This document shows positions 8,112 through 18,519 of a stretch of 64,000 bases of DNA, one piece after another. The notes under the pieces were generated by a model. It made no database searches and was not told the DNA's origin. It was given only the letters and a program-made list of their open reading frames with translations. Positions within the stretch are counted from its first letter, which is position 1, and every line of letters begins with the position of its first letter. This DNA is from Fimbriiglobus ruber (lineage in GTDB: Bacteria > Planctomycetota > Planctomycetia > Gemmatales > Gemmataceae), in assembly GCF_002197845.1 (NCBI RefSeq), contig NZ_NIDE01000014.1:868001-932000 (forward strand). Reading direction: 5' to 3'. The translations under genes were made by a program, and so were the position numbers.

Positions 8112-8561
8112 GTGCGAACCGTGGCACGGTTCTGGAAAGAGCGTATTACCGATTTGCGACCGCGGGATGATGAGGCGCCTTCAGACCTCACCTCGCTGCC
8201 GGCAGACCGTTGGCCCGAGAACCTGAGGTCGTCCAAACCACCGACGATCTCGTTTTCGGAGGCGCGGGACAATCTACTCCCTGTGAACTGGATCTACTGT
8301 GTTGAGGTGTGCGGCTTTACCTTCCGGTTCGCCACGCTGACGGAGATTGCTCGCTATCGAGCCTACTTCGCCGCCAAACACCTTCCCAGCCAACGGCAGC
8401 CGAACCCGCGTTGCGCGAAGAATACGGGAGACCGACGACGAACAGTCCAGACGCCGTTCGCCCGGCTGCCGCTACGCCTCAAAACGAAAGCACGCCGCGC
8501 CAAAATCGCGAAAACATTAGACAATGCGATTCGCTATTTTTTTCTTAAAGGTAACAGTTGA
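8112..8561 (+). CDS. Unknown small protein, last gene of the cassette-like run
   Basis: Up to 149 aa; GTG starts at 8112 or 8121. The first ~95 residues look like real coding sequence (WIYCVEVCGFTFRFATLTEI, then a helical RYRAYFAAKHL). After about residue 97 the composition turns basic and repeat-like, with QPNPRCAKN encoded by a CCGAACCCGCG segment reminiscent of the upstream repeats and pairing with GTTCGCCCGGCTGCC near 8456. The true C-terminus may therefore have been replaced by inserted DNA. Function not recognised. Confidence 0.4.
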   Translation: MRTVARFWKERITDLRPRDDEAPSDLTSLPADRWPENLRSSKPPTISFSEARDNLLPVNWIYCVEVCGFTFRFATLTEIARYRAYFAAKHLPSQRQPNPRCAKNTGDRRRTVQTPFARLPLRLKTKARRAKIAKTLDNAIRYFFLKGNS

Positions 8562-8974
8562 CCATTGCTCGCTAGCCGACTGGCGTGCCATGCGACAAAG
8601 CTAGGCGTGGAAATGAATTTTGACCGTTACCGCTAACCCCTCTTGTACTCCTGTCCTTGTCCATGCTCTTTGAGGAAACACGACGCAAGGCGCAAAAAGC
8701 GCAAAAACTCTCCCCGCACATTCGTCGTAGTACGAAGACCGCGTTGCGCGGTCTTCGGAGCGGGTGGCCGGGCACAGGCCCGATCAGCACCGAGGTTAGT
8801 CTCAAGTCAGGAGGGCCACTCCGTTTGAGTCGTTAACGTCGCGTCTAATCCGAGGAGTCGGCCGCGGCCAGTATAATCCCATCTGTCTTCGAGGGAGACC
8901 AACGCAGATCTGCTGTCGTCGTCGAGTCGAGCCGGTAGAGCAGTCGTCAGTCTAATCAGCCTGAAGGAGCGGAG
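8562..8974. other. Gene-free stretch
   Basis: 413 bases without a convincing ORF. It contains a TATAAT at 8872-8877 without a good -35, and GGAGCGGAG just before the next start. I see no tRNA or strong terminator. Confidence 0.5.
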
Positions 8975-9853
8975 ATGAGTCGACGGGTCGGGTGTGTGGC
9001 CCTGGTGGTGTTCGGGTTGTTCACCCTGGGCGTCCTGCTGACGTTCGTGTCCAAGAACCGGGCGAACCAGGACCGGGTGTACTGCCAGAACAACCTCCGC
9101 ATCATCTCGCAGGGGGTTCTGGAAGCCGACCTCTACCTCCCGCCGGCCGCGGCCGCCGGGGTGTGGGCGCCTGCCTTGAATTTGAGCATCCCGGCGGGGA
9201 CCGTCCCGAACCCGGCCCTCCCGCCCGAGCAGCGACTGAGCTGGATCGCCCCCATCCTCCCCGGCTTCGACCAGAAGCGGCAGGACACGCTCGCCCTCGA
9301 AAAAGCACTCGACCTCACCCTGGCCTGGGACGCGGGGCCGAACCACGCGGTCGGGCAAACAACGGTGTTGACGCTCCTCTGCTTCGCCAACCCGGCGACC
9401 GTCGGGCCGGATCAACCGGGCGTCACGCAGTACGTCGGGGCCGGCGGCGTCGGACCAGACGCGGCTTCGCTCAAGCTGACCACCGATCCGCTCGTCCCGA
9501 GCAAGCCGCCCGTCGCTCCACCCCGGGCCGGTTGCTTCCGGTACGACGCGAAGACGCCGTTCGTGGCCATCGTCGACGGGACGAGCAACACGATCCTGCT
9601 CGGCGAACTCTCGACCGACCTCGGCCCGTGGCTCCAGGGCGGCCCGTCGACCGTCCACACGCTCGACACGGTGACCGGAGCCAGGCCGCAGATCGGGGCC
9701 GGCGGGCAGTTCGGCGGGAATCACTTTCAGGGTGCCAATTTCGCGTTCGCGGACGGGTCGGTCCGTTTCCTCACGGAACGGACCAACCCGAAGGTCTTGG
9801 AGAGCCTGTTCACGATCAACGGCGGCACCATCGATCCGGTGCCGGGTGAATAA
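8975..9853 (+). CDS. DUF1559-type exported protein
   Basis: 292 aa. An N-terminal hydrophobic helix (about 6-27) is followed by an early NNLRIISQG and a C-terminal half with the DUF1559 hallmarks DGTSNTILLGE and ANFAFADGSVRFL. DUF1559 proteins are a large planctomycete family related to pseudopilins (type II secretion/pilus G proteins). This one lacks the canonical GFTLIE cleavage motif and has a plain membrane anchor instead. The start is supported by GGAGCGGAG directly upstream. Role probably at the cell surface or periplasm; substrate unknown. Confidence 0.8.
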   Translation: MSRRVGCVALVVFGLFTLGVLLTFVSKNRANQDRVYCQNNLRIISQGVLEADLYLPPAAAAGVWAPALNLSIPAGTVPNPALPPEQRLSWIAPILPGFDQKRQDTLALEKALDLTLAWDAGPNHAVGQTTVLTLLCFANPATVGPDQPGVTQYVGAGGVGPDAASLKLTTDPLVPSKPPVAPPRAGCFRYDAKTPFVAIVDGTSNTILLGELSTDLGPWLQGGPSTVHTLDTVTGARPQIGAGGQFGGNHFQGANFAFADGSVRFLTERTNPKVLESLFTINGGTIDPVPGE

Positions 9854-9900
9854 TGTGGGTTCGAGATGTGCGTGCCGTGGATTCGTCGACTTGGGCAGGC

Positions 9901-10293
9901 TCAGTGTACTTTCGCCGCGGGCACCGCGGTCGCGGTTGTGCCGGGGTCGATCTTCTGGAGCGCGTCCCCGGCCGCGCGGCGGACGCTCGGCTCGCGGTCG
10001 CGGAGCAGGGCGCGGAGGGCGGGGACGCCGTCCTTCGCCTCCGGTCCGACGTGGCCCAGCGCGCGGGCCGCGTCGCGGCGGACGTAGTGGTTGTCGTCCT
10101 TCAGCGCTTCAATCAGGGCCGGGACGGACGTCTTTTGATCCTTGGCGGCGTCACTCAGAACGTGGACGGCGTGCCGCCGCTGGGCCGGGTCTTCGGCCTT
10201 CGTCTGCTCGGCCCAGTACGTCGTCGACTTCTCGCAGCCGGCGGCGAACACGAGCCCGCCCAACACCGCCGCGCGATAAAGTCCGGTCGTCAT
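9901..10293 (-). CDS. HEAT-repeat lipoprotein
   Basis: 130 aa from ATG 10293, with GAGGGG upstream; a longer start at 10326 adds only a basic stub. A lipobox-like LVFAAGC ends a 19-residue signal peptide, so Cys is probably lipidated. The rest is two to three HEAT/PBS-lyase-type helical repeats (ALIEALKDDNHYVRRDAARA, ALRALLRDREPSVRRAAGDA). Such repeats mediate protein-protein contacts. It lies downstream of, and on the same strand as, the DUF1559 pseudopilin-like gene starting at 11248, 46 bases away, so they could be one transcript. Confidence 0.8.
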   Translation of the reverse strand: MTTGLYRAAVLGGLVFAAGCEKSTTYWAEQTKAEDPAQRRHAVHVLSDAAKDQKTSVPALIEALKDDNHYVRRDAARALGHVGPEAKDGVPALRALLRDREPSVRRAAGDALQKIDPGTTATAVPAAKVH

Positions 10294-10339
10294 GACACAT
10301 CCCCTCGAACGAACCGATCGAATCATGCGTCGTGCCGGG

Positions 10340-11248
10340 TTAGTAATTCCCGACCACGTTCCCGTCCGCGCGGCTGAGCAAGTTTTCGTAAGTGATCCCG
10401 TCGATCGAGCTGCTGATCGACCGCACCGACCCGTCGCCGAGGAGGAAGTTCACGCCGCCGATGTGCTTGCTGTAGAACACGTCCGCGTCCCAGAGCAGCG
10501 GGTCGTTCGGCAGGTGGGTCCGGCTCCCGTGGCTGAGGACGAGGGTCTGGGCGTATTCGGCGTTGCCGATCGGGTCGGACGACTGGTCCGCGGTCACGAG
10601 CCCGCCCGCGACGGACCCGGCCCACGTCGCTTTCGCGTGCCCGCTGTTCCGCTCGCCGATGAACAGGGTGTTGCTCAGTCCGTCCGTCACGTCCGCGACC
10701 CGGTACTTGCTGTTCCGCAGAAAGACGCCCGTGTTGCTCCCCGGATACGAGCTGGTTTCCAGAACCCCGTTCACGGCCGTGTAATTCCCCTGGGCGACCA
10801 CGGCCGAGGTTTTGTAGACGGTGAACGTGGGGAGCAGCTGGTCCGACGGGCAGAGGAACACCGACAGCACCTGCTGGCTGACGGCCTGCGTGCCGACGCC
10901 CTGGGTCTGGTTAATTTGTGTGTAGACGTTCGCCTGTTCGAGGTTCGGCAGCAGCATGGCCGCCCAGCCCCAGCCCGGCCCCTGGTCGGCGCTCGCGTCG
11001 CTGTTGACGTTCGTGTTCGCGTCCACGTAGCCGGCCGGGAAGTTCCCGTTGGTGTCGTGGTAGTTGTGGAGCGCGAGGCCGATCTGCTTCAGGTTGTTGT
11101 TGCATTTGGTCCGCGCCGCCGCTTCGCGAACCTTCTGGACGGCCGGCAGGAGCAGGCCGATCAGAATGGCGATGATGGCGATCACGACCAGCAATTCGAT
11201 CAGTGTAAACCCGGGATGACGAGAGTGATGCGGTGTCGAACGCGGCAC
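10340..11248 (-). CDS. DUF1559 protein with type IV prepilin-like N-terminus
   Basis: 302 aa. It begins with a classic prepilin motif: [20 protein letters not shown] (Gly before Phe is the cleavage point, Glu at +5). [15 protein letters not shown] follows, and C-terminal [13 protein letters not shown]. This is the standard DUF1559 architecture, abundant in planctomycetes and thought to form pseudopilus-like or surface structures. A variant LFIGERNSG is present. Length is normal and the frame intact. The upstream region contains no strong promoter that I can see. Confidence 0.92.
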   Translation of the reverse strand: MPRSTPHHSRHPGFTLIELLVVIAIIAILIGLLLPAVQKVREAAARTKCNNNLKQIGLALHNYHDTNGNFPAGYVDANTNVNSDASADQGPGWGWAAMLLPNLEQANVYTQINQTQGVGTQAVSQQVLSVFLCPSDQLLPTFTVYKTSAVVAQGNYTAVNGVLETSSYPGSNTGVFLRNSKYRVADVTDGLSNTLFIGERNSGHAKATWAGSVAGGLVTADQSSDPIGNAEYAQTLVLSHGSRTHLPNDPLLWDADVFYSKHIGGVNFLLGDGSVRSISSSIDGITYENLLSRADGNVVGNY

Positions 11249-11405
11249 AACCAGGCTCCCGGATCAAGACATCGGGTATACCGGAGTATAACCGTGGTGA
11301 AGATTAGCCGGTTACGCCCATCGTGTCGAGAGGACGGATAAGATTTACCCGGAACGGCGGTCGGCCGGGAACCCGGCTCAGGGGCGAGAACATCTCGGGG
11401 TTCGC

Positions 11406-12170
11406 ATGTCCGCCACGCACTCGGCCGTCGTGAAACTTCCCGTCGGCGCCGACGGTATGATCGTGGGCGACTACGTTCCGGCCGCCGGCGACTTCGCGGT
11501 CGTCTGGGTCCACGGGTTCGGCAGCCACCGCGGCGGGGAGAAGGCGGCCGAAGTGCGGGCGGCGTGCGCGGCCCGCGGGTGGCCGTTCGCCGCGTTCGAC
11601 TTCCGCGGCCACGGCGATTCGCCCGGCTCCATGCTCGACCTCCGCGCGTCCCGCCTGCTCGAAGACCTCGCCGCCGTCCGCGACCTCCTCGCCGACCGCG
11701 GGCGCACGCGGCTCGGGCTGGTCGGGTCGAGCATGGGCGGATTCGCGGCCGCCTGGTTCACCCGACGCCACCCGGCCGACGTGGTCGGATGTGTGTTTCT
11801 GGCCCCGGCGTTCGGGTTCCTGGAGCGGCGATGGAACTCGATCACGGACGCGGAGCGGGCTGACTGGGTGAGGACCGGCCGGCGGCGGGTCAAGAGCGAG
11901 TGGGTCGATGTCGACGTGGGCTACGGGTTGGTCGAGGAGCGGGCGGACTTCACCCCGGAGAAACTGACAGCCGGGTGGGCCACGCCCGCCCTGTTGTTTC
12001 ACGGGTGCGCGGACGATGTCGTGCCCGACACCGACAGTCTCAATTTTCTGCGAGCCGTCGCCTTCCCAGACGTGGAGTTGCGATTATTAAAAGACGGCGA
12101 CCACCGGCTGACGGCCCATAAAACGACGATCGCGGACGCCGCCGGGAGCTTTTTCGAGCGGTTGTCGTGA
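11406..12170 (+). CDS. Alpha/beta hydrolase
   Basis: 254 aa. The nucleophile elbow is GSSMGG (about residue 112), an oxyanion-type HGFGSH lies early, and the acid/base candidates are HGCADDVVP and DGDHRL near the C-terminus. All members of the catalytic triad are visible. The fold resembles small serine esterases and dienelactone-hydrolase-like enzymes. There is no signal peptide, so it is cytosolic. Substrate unknown. It stands alone on the plus strand. Confidence 0.85.
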   Translation: MSATHSAVVKLPVGADGMIVGDYVPAAGDFAVVWVHGFGSHRGGEKAAEVRAACAARGWPFAAFDFRGHGDSPGSMLDLRASRLLEDLAAVRDLLADRGRTRLGLVGSSMGGFAAAWFTRRHPADVVGCVFLAPAFGFLERRWNSITDAERADWVRTGRRRVKSEWVDVDVGYGLVEERADFTPEKLTAGWATPALLFHGCADDVVPDTDSLNFLRAVAFPDVELRLLKDGDHRLTAHKTTIADAAGSFFERLS

Positions 12171-12220
12171 ATAGTTCGGGAGAGTTACGGAGGAGAAAAG
12201 TCTGGCGACGGGAAATCATA

Positions 12221-12888
12221 ATGACTGAAGGCGAGTGGCGTGCGGCAAACGACCCGACGCCGATGCTGGCTTTCCTGCGAGGGCAGGTCAGCGATCGGAA
12301 ACTTCGGTTATTCGTCGTGGCATGCTGCCGGCGCGTCTGGGACGGGCTCAAGGATGTACGAAGCCGGACAGCCGTAGATGTCGCAGAACGATTTGCCGAT
12401 GGGGCGTCGTCGGAAGATGAGCTACTGCGGCCCATGACTCAGCATACGTCGCCGTGGACGACTGCCTGGACTATTCCGCCTTCTCAGAGGATCAAGCCGT
12501 CGCTGCCTATTTGGCGGCCGCGGCAAACGTGGATGATCGTCTGGAGCGCAACGACCCGGTCTCGGAATACACAGCCTTGGTCTTCCATTCAGTTGGCTAC
12601 GCCATCGATGGTCTGTTAGCAAACTGTGAGGTCAAACAAGCGGCCATCCTCCGCTGCATCTTTAACCCCTTCTGTCAGGCTCTGCTCGACCAGCGCTGGC
12701 TAACTCAGAACGTCAAAGCCCTTGCTCATGGCATTTACACGGACCGGGCCTTCGATCGCCTCCCAATTCTCGCGGACGCCCTGCAAGATGCCGGTTGCGA
12801 TGACAGCGACGTTCTCAATCACTGTCGAGGCGACGGGCCTCATGCCCGCGGGTGCCGGGTGGTCGATCTGCTCCTGGGCAAAGAATGA
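12221..12888 (+). pseudogene. Frameshifted gene of a Gemmata-type 'LRDIFGNPF'-like family
   Basis: The first part (ATG 12221 to about 12420) reads TEGEWRAANDPTPMLAFLRG and KLRLFVVACCRRVW. From about 12420 the coding signal moves to another frame: AAHDSAYVAVDD, later RCIFNPFCQALLDQ and FDRLPILADALQDAG, ending HCRGDGPHARGCRVVDLLLG and KE at 12888. One missing base near 12418-12425 (after GATGAGCT) restores a single ~220-aa protein. I have seen this family many times in Gemmata-like genomes, without a known function. It is either a recent inactivating mutation or a sequence error. Confidence 0.7.
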
Positions 12889-12970
12889 AATTCTCATGCT
12901 CAGGAATGAGATCGTTCCCCGCCCGCCTGGAAACGTTCGCTCGAATCAGGGCTTACTACCGCATCGCCTC

Positions 12971-15667
<2,697 letters not shown>

Positions 15668-15770
15668 AGGCGGTGGCGCGGACGGGAGCCGCGCCGGTGG
15701 GTGAACTGATTATGCGCTGTTTGAGGGCGTGACGCCAGGGGATACGATACTCGCCCTGTTTGTACGACTG

Positions 15771-16154
15771 CTACTTGATCGCGGGCTTTTCGCATCTTCG
15801 GGCGGTGCGCCACTCTTCGTAGACCCGCTCACATGGCTCGCAATACTTTCCGACCCCGAATGGCCGTTTGCGTGCGGCCTCGTTGATCGGGCTGGTGTCT
15901 CTGTCGGGGAAAAGCTTGGCATGCGGGAACCGGTGTTCTTGGCCGGACCACAAGTAATGGGTTGTCAACCAATTCGGGGAGATGCGGTACTCCGTCGCGA
16001 TCGGCTCGCGGTGCAACCAGCAGTAAACTTTGCCATCGACATCATGGTAGTGTGAGATGGTTCTTCCGCACGCCGGGCACTGTTGGTCGTCTCCTGGTTC
16101 ATTGCACCAGACTTCTACGTCGGGACAGTGATGGCATCGAACGACGTAAAACAT
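15771..16154 (-). CDS. Zinc-ribbon-like protein of unknown function
   Basis: 127 aa from ATG 16154. Cys pairs typical of metal binding are visible: RCHHCPDVEVWC and QQCPACGRT near the N-terminus, HYHDVDGKVYCWLH in the middle, and KYCEPCERVYEEW near the end. It probably binds one or two zinc ions. It starts 78 bases after the stop of the DUF1778 antitoxin on the same strand, occupying the place where that antitoxin's acetyltransferase toxin normally lies; it has no GNAT features. Function unknown. Confidence 0.6.
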   Translation of the reverse strand: MFYVVRCHHCPDVEVWCNEPGDDQQCPACGRTISHYHDVDGKVYCWLHREPIATEYRISPNWLTTHYLWSGQEHRFPHAKLFPDRDTSPINEAARKRPFGVGKYCEPCERVYEEWRTARRCEKPAIK

Positions 16155-16231
16155 CCTCCAGCCCTCCCGTACGCAATCAAAAGCACTCCTGTCGTGGCCG
16201 TCGTCCAAAGGGCCGAGGGGTGCGTATGGAT

Positions 16232-16525
16232 TCAGTCATCCAGAATCGACCGCTCGGGCAGTAGCTTTCGGATGGCCTCGACGCTCTTGGCGGGCGGGTG
16301 ATCGAGCGTTTCAAAGATGTGCGCAAGTTGTTTTTTGTTAAGTGAACCGGGACCCTCATCCGCAAGCAGTTCGGTCGCGACTTGGTAAGCATTTTCCAGG
16401 ACGAAATCGCTGAGCGTTTCCCCGCGCTGCTGCGCCGCCCGGGCGATGACCACTTTTCTCGCGGCATCAATGCGGATGCTCAGCCGACTTTCCTTGGTAG
16501 ACGGCTCCGGACGGTTCTTGGCCAT
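16232..16525 (-). CDS. DUF1778 (TacA-type) antitoxin
   Basis: 97 aa from ATG 16525. The N-terminal ribbon-helix-helix is typical (STKESRLSIRIDAARKVVI, then ARAAQQRGETLSDFVLENAY). The C-terminal tail (HIFETLDHPPAKSVEAIRKL) is where these antitoxins clamp a GNAT acetyltransferase toxin that modifies aminoacyl-tRNA. The toxin gene expected directly downstream is absent. The upstream 30 bases contain TGTTCACA/TGTACA-like partial symmetry that could be an autoregulatory operator. It may be a solitary antitoxin left after toxin loss. Confidence 0.85.
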   Translation of the reverse strand: MAKNRPEPSTKESRLSIRIDAARKVVIARAAQQRGETLSDFVLENAYQVATELLADEGPGSLNKKQLAHIFETLDHPPAKSVEAIRKLLPERSILDD

Positions 16526-16736
16526 AAAGCACCTTATAATGTGTTCACATTGTACACCCACACCTCAAAGGGTTCTATCCGCGGATGACGTGTGCCGCTG
16601 GAAAGTGAGCCCGCTGTCTTTCGTCACGCGCCAGCCCTTCCGCGATTTCGTTACCCCACCCGCCCCGCGGTTATTATCATCAACCCCCACCGGCCCCCGG
16701 CCGGGTTGCCTCACGCCCCTCACGGAGAACCTCTCG

Positions 16737-17894
16737 ATGATTCGTCTCGTTGCCCGCGGCCTCGTCGCGGGGCTCGCGGTCGTGGCCCTCGCCGGCGCGG
16801 CGGCCGCGGCCGACCCGGCCCCCGCGGCCGGCAAGTTCTGGGTGTTCGTCGGCACGTACACGGGCGGGCCGGGGAAGAGCAAGGGCATTTACCGCAGCGA
16901 GTTCGACGCCAAGACCGGCCAGCTCTCCGCCCCGGAAGTCGCAGCCGAGGTCGAGAGCCCGTCGTTCGTGAACATCGCGCCGAACGGCAAGAACCTGTAC
17001 GCGATCGGCGAGACGGGCGGGAAGGACGGCGGCGGCGTGTACGCATTTACCCTCGACCCGGCGACCGGCAAGCTCACCGCCCAGAACGCCCTGACCAGCG
17101 GCGGCCCCGGGCCGTGCCACATCGCGACCGACGCGGCCGGCGAGTTCGCGGTCGTCGCCAACTACGGCGGCGGCAGCACGGCAATCTTCAAGCTCAAGCC
17201 GGACGGCAGCCTCGCCGCCCGTACCGCCTTCGTGCAGCACAAGAAGACGGCCGAGGGCCGCCAGGAAGCCCCACACGCCCACTGCGGCACCTTCGACAAC
17301 ACCGGCAAGTTCGTCCTCGTCTGCGACCTCGGCCTGGACAAGGTGCTCGTCTACAAGCTGAACCGCGAGACGGGCGAGATCGCCCCCAACGAACCGCCGG
17401 CCATCGCCGTCCCGCTCGGGGCCGGCCCGCGGCACATCCAGCTCACCCCGGCGAACGACCTGGCCTTCGTCTGTGGGGAACTGGATTCAACAGTGAACGT
17501 CCTCAAGCTCGACTTCGCCGGCGGCCACTTCGCCACGACGCAGTCGCTGTCCACACTTCCCGGCGGCAAGCCGGTGAAGGGGAACAGCACGGCCGAGATC
17601 CGCATCCACCCGTCCGGCAAGTTCGTGTACGTGTCGAACCGCGGGCATAACAGCATCGCCGTATTCAAAAACGACGGCGGCACGCTCACCCCGGTCGGCC
17701 ACGCGACCGAGGGAATCAAGGTTCCCCGCAACTTCAACATCGACCCGACCGGCCGGTGGATGCTGGTCGCGAACCAGGACGGGCACGACGTCGTGGTGTT
17801 CGAGATCGACCAGGAGAGCGGCCTGCCGAAGCCGACCGGCACCAAGATCGCGGTCGGGTCGCCGGTGTGCGTGAAGTTCGTGGCGAAGCCGTAG
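16737..17894 (+). CDS. Secreted lactonase (6-phosphogluconolactonase-like seven-bladed propeller)
   Basis: 385 aa from ATG 16737, preceded by GGAGAA. A 24-residue signal peptide ends AGAAAAADP. The body is a seven-bladed propeller of the COG2706 type: FWVFVGTYTGGPGKSKGIY at the start, GGGPGPCHIATD-like, APHAHCGTFD, LGAGPRHIQLTP, SAEIRIHPSGKFVYVSNRG-like and FNIDPTGRWMLVANQ. The His/Asp/Arg positions that line the channel in this family are present. Export suggests a periplasmic sugar-lactone hydrolase rather than the cytosolic pentose-phosphate enzyme; this is inference. Confidence 0.9.
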   Translation: MIRLVARGLVAGLAVVALAGAAAAADPAPAAGKFWVFVGTYTGGPGKSKGIYRSEFDAKTGQLSAPEVAAEVESPSFVNIAPNGKNLYAIGETGGKDGGGVYAFTLDPATGKLTAQNALTSGGPGPCHIATDAAGEFAVVANYGGGSTAIFKLKPDGSLAARTAFVQHKKTAEGRQEAPHAHCGTFDNTGKFVLVCDLGLDKVLVYKLNRETGEIAPNEPPAIAVPLGAGPRHIQLTPANDLAFVCGELDSTVNVLKLDFAGGHFATTQSLSTLPGGKPVKGNSTAEIRIHPSGKFVYVSNRGHNSIAVFKNDGGTLTPVGHATEGIKVPRNFNIDPTGRWMLVANQDGHDVVVFEIDQESGLPKPTGTKIAVGSPVCVKFVAKP

Positions 17895-17938
17895 TAGCGG
17901 GCGGCACCGCGACGTCTCGACAGGCACTAACAGAGGGG

Positions 17939-17978
17939 AAAAGTGAACGGAGCCGCCCGGGCGGCTCCGTTCACTTTT
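17939..17978. terminator. Perfect 40-bp palindrome, bidirectional terminator
   Basis: AAAAGTGAACGGAGCCGCCC followed exactly by its reverse complement. It gives A-tract/hairpin/T-tract on both strands. It lies between the convergent lactonase gene (plus) and the 87-aa gene (minus). Downstream, 17991-18027 holds a second weaker hairpin and 18029-18055 a tandem TTGAAAAGATCAGC repeat. Confidence 0.75.
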
Positions 17979-18228
17979 GATCTGCCAGGTGGACCGCTTT
18001 CGCGGCGGTCGAATGGACAAGCGGTCCCTTTGAAAAGATCAGCTTGAAAAGATCAGCGGACCGAAAGCAACACGGCGAAGTCGTGTGGGATGCCGTGGGC
18101 CAGCCTCAAAATGGAATAGATAGGGGTAGGGAGAGGGCCATAACTCTCTCCCTCCCTCAGAACCGGTGTGACGAGGGGCGAGCGATGCATCCATCGCTCG
18201 CCTACTCTACTGGCTAATCTGATCTGGT

Positions 18229-18492
18229 TCACCGCCCCTGGCTGGTCTTCTGTCGCTCCGGCGCCTCCGGCTCGGCCGTCGGTTTCGCCGGCTCCTTGGT
18301 GGCCTCGCGCTCGATGACGATTTCGCCCAAGTCTTCGGCCTTGATGCCCTTGCCGATCAGCTTCTCGACGAGCTGCTTGTGCATCTGCTCGTGCTCGATC
18401 GGCAGCGCGTCCGGGTCGGAGTCGAGCTTCACGATGATGTTCTGCTTGCCGGACTGCGGGTCGCGGCGGAGGATGATCAGCATTTCGGCCAC
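18229..18492 (-). CDS. Small protein of the FtsH-like module (unknown)
   Basis: 87 aa. It starts with a beta-strand-rich segment (MAEMLIILRRDPQSGKQNII), then SDPDALPIEHEQMHKQLVEK, an I/V-rich strand, and a Pro/Glu/Lys-rich disordered tail. It lies 27 bases downstream of the FtsH-like protease gene on the same strand, so it is the last gene of that operon. Small proteins of this kind occur in FtsH ternary-system loci as adaptor or substrate-like components. The assignment rests on context only. Confidence 0.7.
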   Translation of the reverse strand: MAEMLIILRRDPQSGKQNIIVKLDSDPDALPIEHEQMHKQLVEKLIGKGIKAEDLGEIVIEREATKEPAKPTAEPEAPERQKTSQGR

Positions 18493-18519
18493 GGGGAACG
18501 CTCCTGGTAAATCGGTCGG

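Noticed and set aside
16446-16736. N-terminal extension of the lactonase
   Set aside because: It overlaps the antitoxin gene in antisense; the signal peptide begins at ATG 16737 with a good ribosome site.
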